A stretch of 6,287 bases of DNA from Actinomycetota bacterium (GTDB lineage Bacteria; Actinomycetota; Thermoleophilia; Gaiellales; Gaiellaceae). Below, piece by piece: positions 5,144 to 6,287 of this stretch (its first letter is position 1; each line of letters opens with the position of its first letter). The stretch is taken from NCBI GenBank assembly GCA_013817555.1, contig JACDCN010000130.1:1-6287 (forward strand), written 5' to 3'. A model generated the notes under the pieces. That model was not told where the DNA came from and did not search any database. It was given only the letters and a program-made list of their open reading frames with translations. The translations under genes were made by a program, and so were the position numbers.

Positions 5144-6287
5144 CACCGTCACGAAGCGATCCTGCGCCTGGCGCGCCGTCCAGTACGGCACGGGCGAGCC
5201 GTTCTGGATGATGGCGAAGACGTAGCGGCGGCGGACGAACCCGGCGAGCGCGGACGAGATGCTCGTCGTCCCGGTCTTGGCGATCACGCGTCCGCGCGTC
5301 GGCCGGCGGTCGAGCCGGCGCTTTAGGGTTCCGGACACGCCCGCGACGGCGAGCGACGTGACGAACGCGTCGCGAATCGCCGGATCCGCCGCGCCTTTCC
5401 GCAGGATCGCGACGAGCGCCTCGGTCGTCAGCCGGTCGTCTCGCGACAGGCCCGAGCCGTCGGCTATGCGGACTCCGGTGACCGGCACTCCGGCCGCTCG
5501 CAGCTCGGCGACCACGACCTCTGCTCCCGCCGGCGTCGACCCGCGACGCGCAAAGCCGGCGCCGAGCTCTTTCAACAGCATCTCGGAGATGAAGTTGTCG
5601 CTCTCCCGATTCATCGTGCGGACGATCTCCGCGAGCGGATCGGAGAGATCGAGAGCGAGCGGCAGCACATCCGCGCGCGCATTGCCGGCGCGTGGCGCCC
5701 GCGTGACGGAGACACCGCGGCGGCCGAGCGCAACCGTGAAGGCTCTCGCAGCAGCAGCGGCGGAGCTGTTCGCGCCTGAGGTCACGACATCCTCGACCGA
5801 CAGGGCTGAAATCGGCGCGGACTCCTCACCGACGAACCATGGCTTCCAGCCCGGGGCGCCACGGAGCGAGTCGAAGTGGCGCTCGTCACCGAGCACGCGG
5901 CCGGTCACCCGCCGGATGCCCCAGGCGGCGACGTCGCGGGCGAGCGCGTCGAGATCGGCTGGCCCGAGCGTGGGATCGCCGTAGCCGACGAGCAAGAGAT
6001 CGCCGCGCCAGACGCGGCCGGCGAGCTCGCCTCTTCCGGCCACCTCGGTCCTGAAGCGGTAGCCGGCGCCGAGGAGCCGGAGCGCGGCGAACGTGACCGC
6101 CAGCTTTTCGGCTGAGGCCGGCGCGAGTGCGCTTGCGGTGTTTCGGCTGAAGACGACCTCTCCCGTCTCGAGGTCGACGGCCAGCGCGGCGGTGCGGCTT
6201 GCGGCGACACCGGGTGCGGCCAGCGCGCGGCCGAGCGCGAGAGACAGCTCAGGTGGCGCTGCCTGGCTCGGAGCAGAGGTCGTGACC
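5129..6287 (-). CDS. dacB: D-alanyl-D-alanine carboxypeptidase/endopeptidase, DacB/PBP4 family (peptidase S13), 5' end outside window
   Basis: This is a periplasmic or extracytoplasmic penicillin-binding enzyme that trims the terminal D-Ala from peptidoglycan stem peptides and may cut cross-links. The frame is open from the TAG at 5129-5131 to the right edge, giving 385 codons without the start or signal peptide. Counting from the codon at 6284-6286, the three active-site motifs are SAEK at residues 58-61 (in APASAEKLAVT), SDN at 229-231 (in NRESDNFISEML) and KTG at 337-339 (in VIAKTGTTS). The flanking blocks AVDLETGEVVFSRN, GDLLLVGYGDPTL and SPVPYW near the end fit the family. A GTG at 6041-6043 would be a possible start but would cut off the catalytic serine, so translation must begin beyond the window. 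SxxK to SxN is 171 residues, against about 244 in E. coli PBP4, suggesting a reduced inserted domain. The 3' end overlaps ligA tail-to-tail by 15 bases. Confidence 0.93.
   Translation of the reverse strand, partial: VTTSAPSQAAPPELSLALGRALAAPGVAASRTAALAVDLETGEVVFSRNTASALAPASAEKLAVTFAALRLLGAGYRFRTEVAGRGELAGRVWRGDLLLVGYGDPTLGPADLDALARDVAAWGIRRVTGRVLGDERHFDSLRGAPGWKPWFVGEESAPISALSVEDVVTSGANSSAAAAARAFTVALGRRGVSVTRAPRAGNARADVLPLALDLSDPLAEIVRTMNRESDNFISEMLLKELGAGFARRGSTPAGAEVVVAELRAAGVPVTGVRIADGSGLSRDDRLTTEALVAILRKGAADPAIRDAFVTSLAVAGVSGTLKRRLDRRPTRGRVIAKTGTTSISSALAGFVRRRYVFAIIQNGSPVPYWTARQAQDRFVTVLARS

Noticed and set aside
4081..5211. Plus-strand open frame (376 codons) within ligA in another frame.
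   Set aside because: It overlaps the essential LigA C-terminal domains and is made of Arg/Gly/Ala-rich low-complexity sequence.
5259..5984. Plus-strand open frame (241 codons) opposite the dacB-like gene.
   Set aside because: The minus strand here encodes the SDN and KTG motifs of an S13 peptidase; the plus-strand product is Ser/Arg/Ala-rich without a domain.
5129..6043. Dac-like gene starting at the GTG of 6041-6043.
   Set aside because: The same frame continues to the window edge and holds the SxxK active-site motif at 6104-6115, so this start would give a protein without its catalytic serine.

Overview
This is a gene-dense, high-GC bacterial chromosome segment with ordinary housekeeping content. 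Base composition, the Arg/Ala/Val-rich proteins and the gene styles (short NfeD-like protein, compact DacB, GrpB-type fragment) suggest an actinomycete-grade lineage. The Thermoleophilia (Gaiellales/Solirubrobacterales) are my best guess, but this is inference from style and not from a marker search. I see no RNA gene, insertion sequence, CRISPR array, attachment site or phage gene, and no intergenic gap longer than about 50 bases.

Layout, left to right. (1) 10-330 (+): a small membrane protein with an NfeD-type OB domain. (2) 398-1318 (+): a secreted six-bladed Kelch beta-propeller. (3) 1352-1703 (-): a decayed GrpB-family gene, with its start and end still recognisable but the middle lost and the frame broken. 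(4) 1727-2458 (+): truA, tRNA pseudouridine synthase. (5) 2473-3111 (+): a HAD-superfamily phosphatase (PpaX/Gph type). (6) 3101-5143 (+): ligA, NAD-dependent DNA ligase, overlapping the HAD gene by 11 bases. (7) 5129-6287 (-): the C-terminal 385 codons of a DacB/PBP4 D,D-carboxypeptidase. It runs off the right edge and overlaps the end of ligA tail-to-tail by 15 bases.

truA, the HAD gene and ligA form a tightly packed co-directional run and could be one transcript, although the HAD gene also carries its own candidate promoter. The functions are separate: tRNA modification, small-molecule phosphate hydrolysis, DNA joining, and (opposite strand) peptidoglycan trimming. The grouping looks like ordinary genome packing and not a pathway.

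The points most worth a second look are: a recurring TANNNT box 8-13 bases before ATG, suggesting leaderless transcription; the GrpB remnant; the short distance between the SxxK and SxN motifs in the DacB protein, which suggests a missing domain; and the two overlaps around ligA. I found no convincing previously undescribed system in this window.
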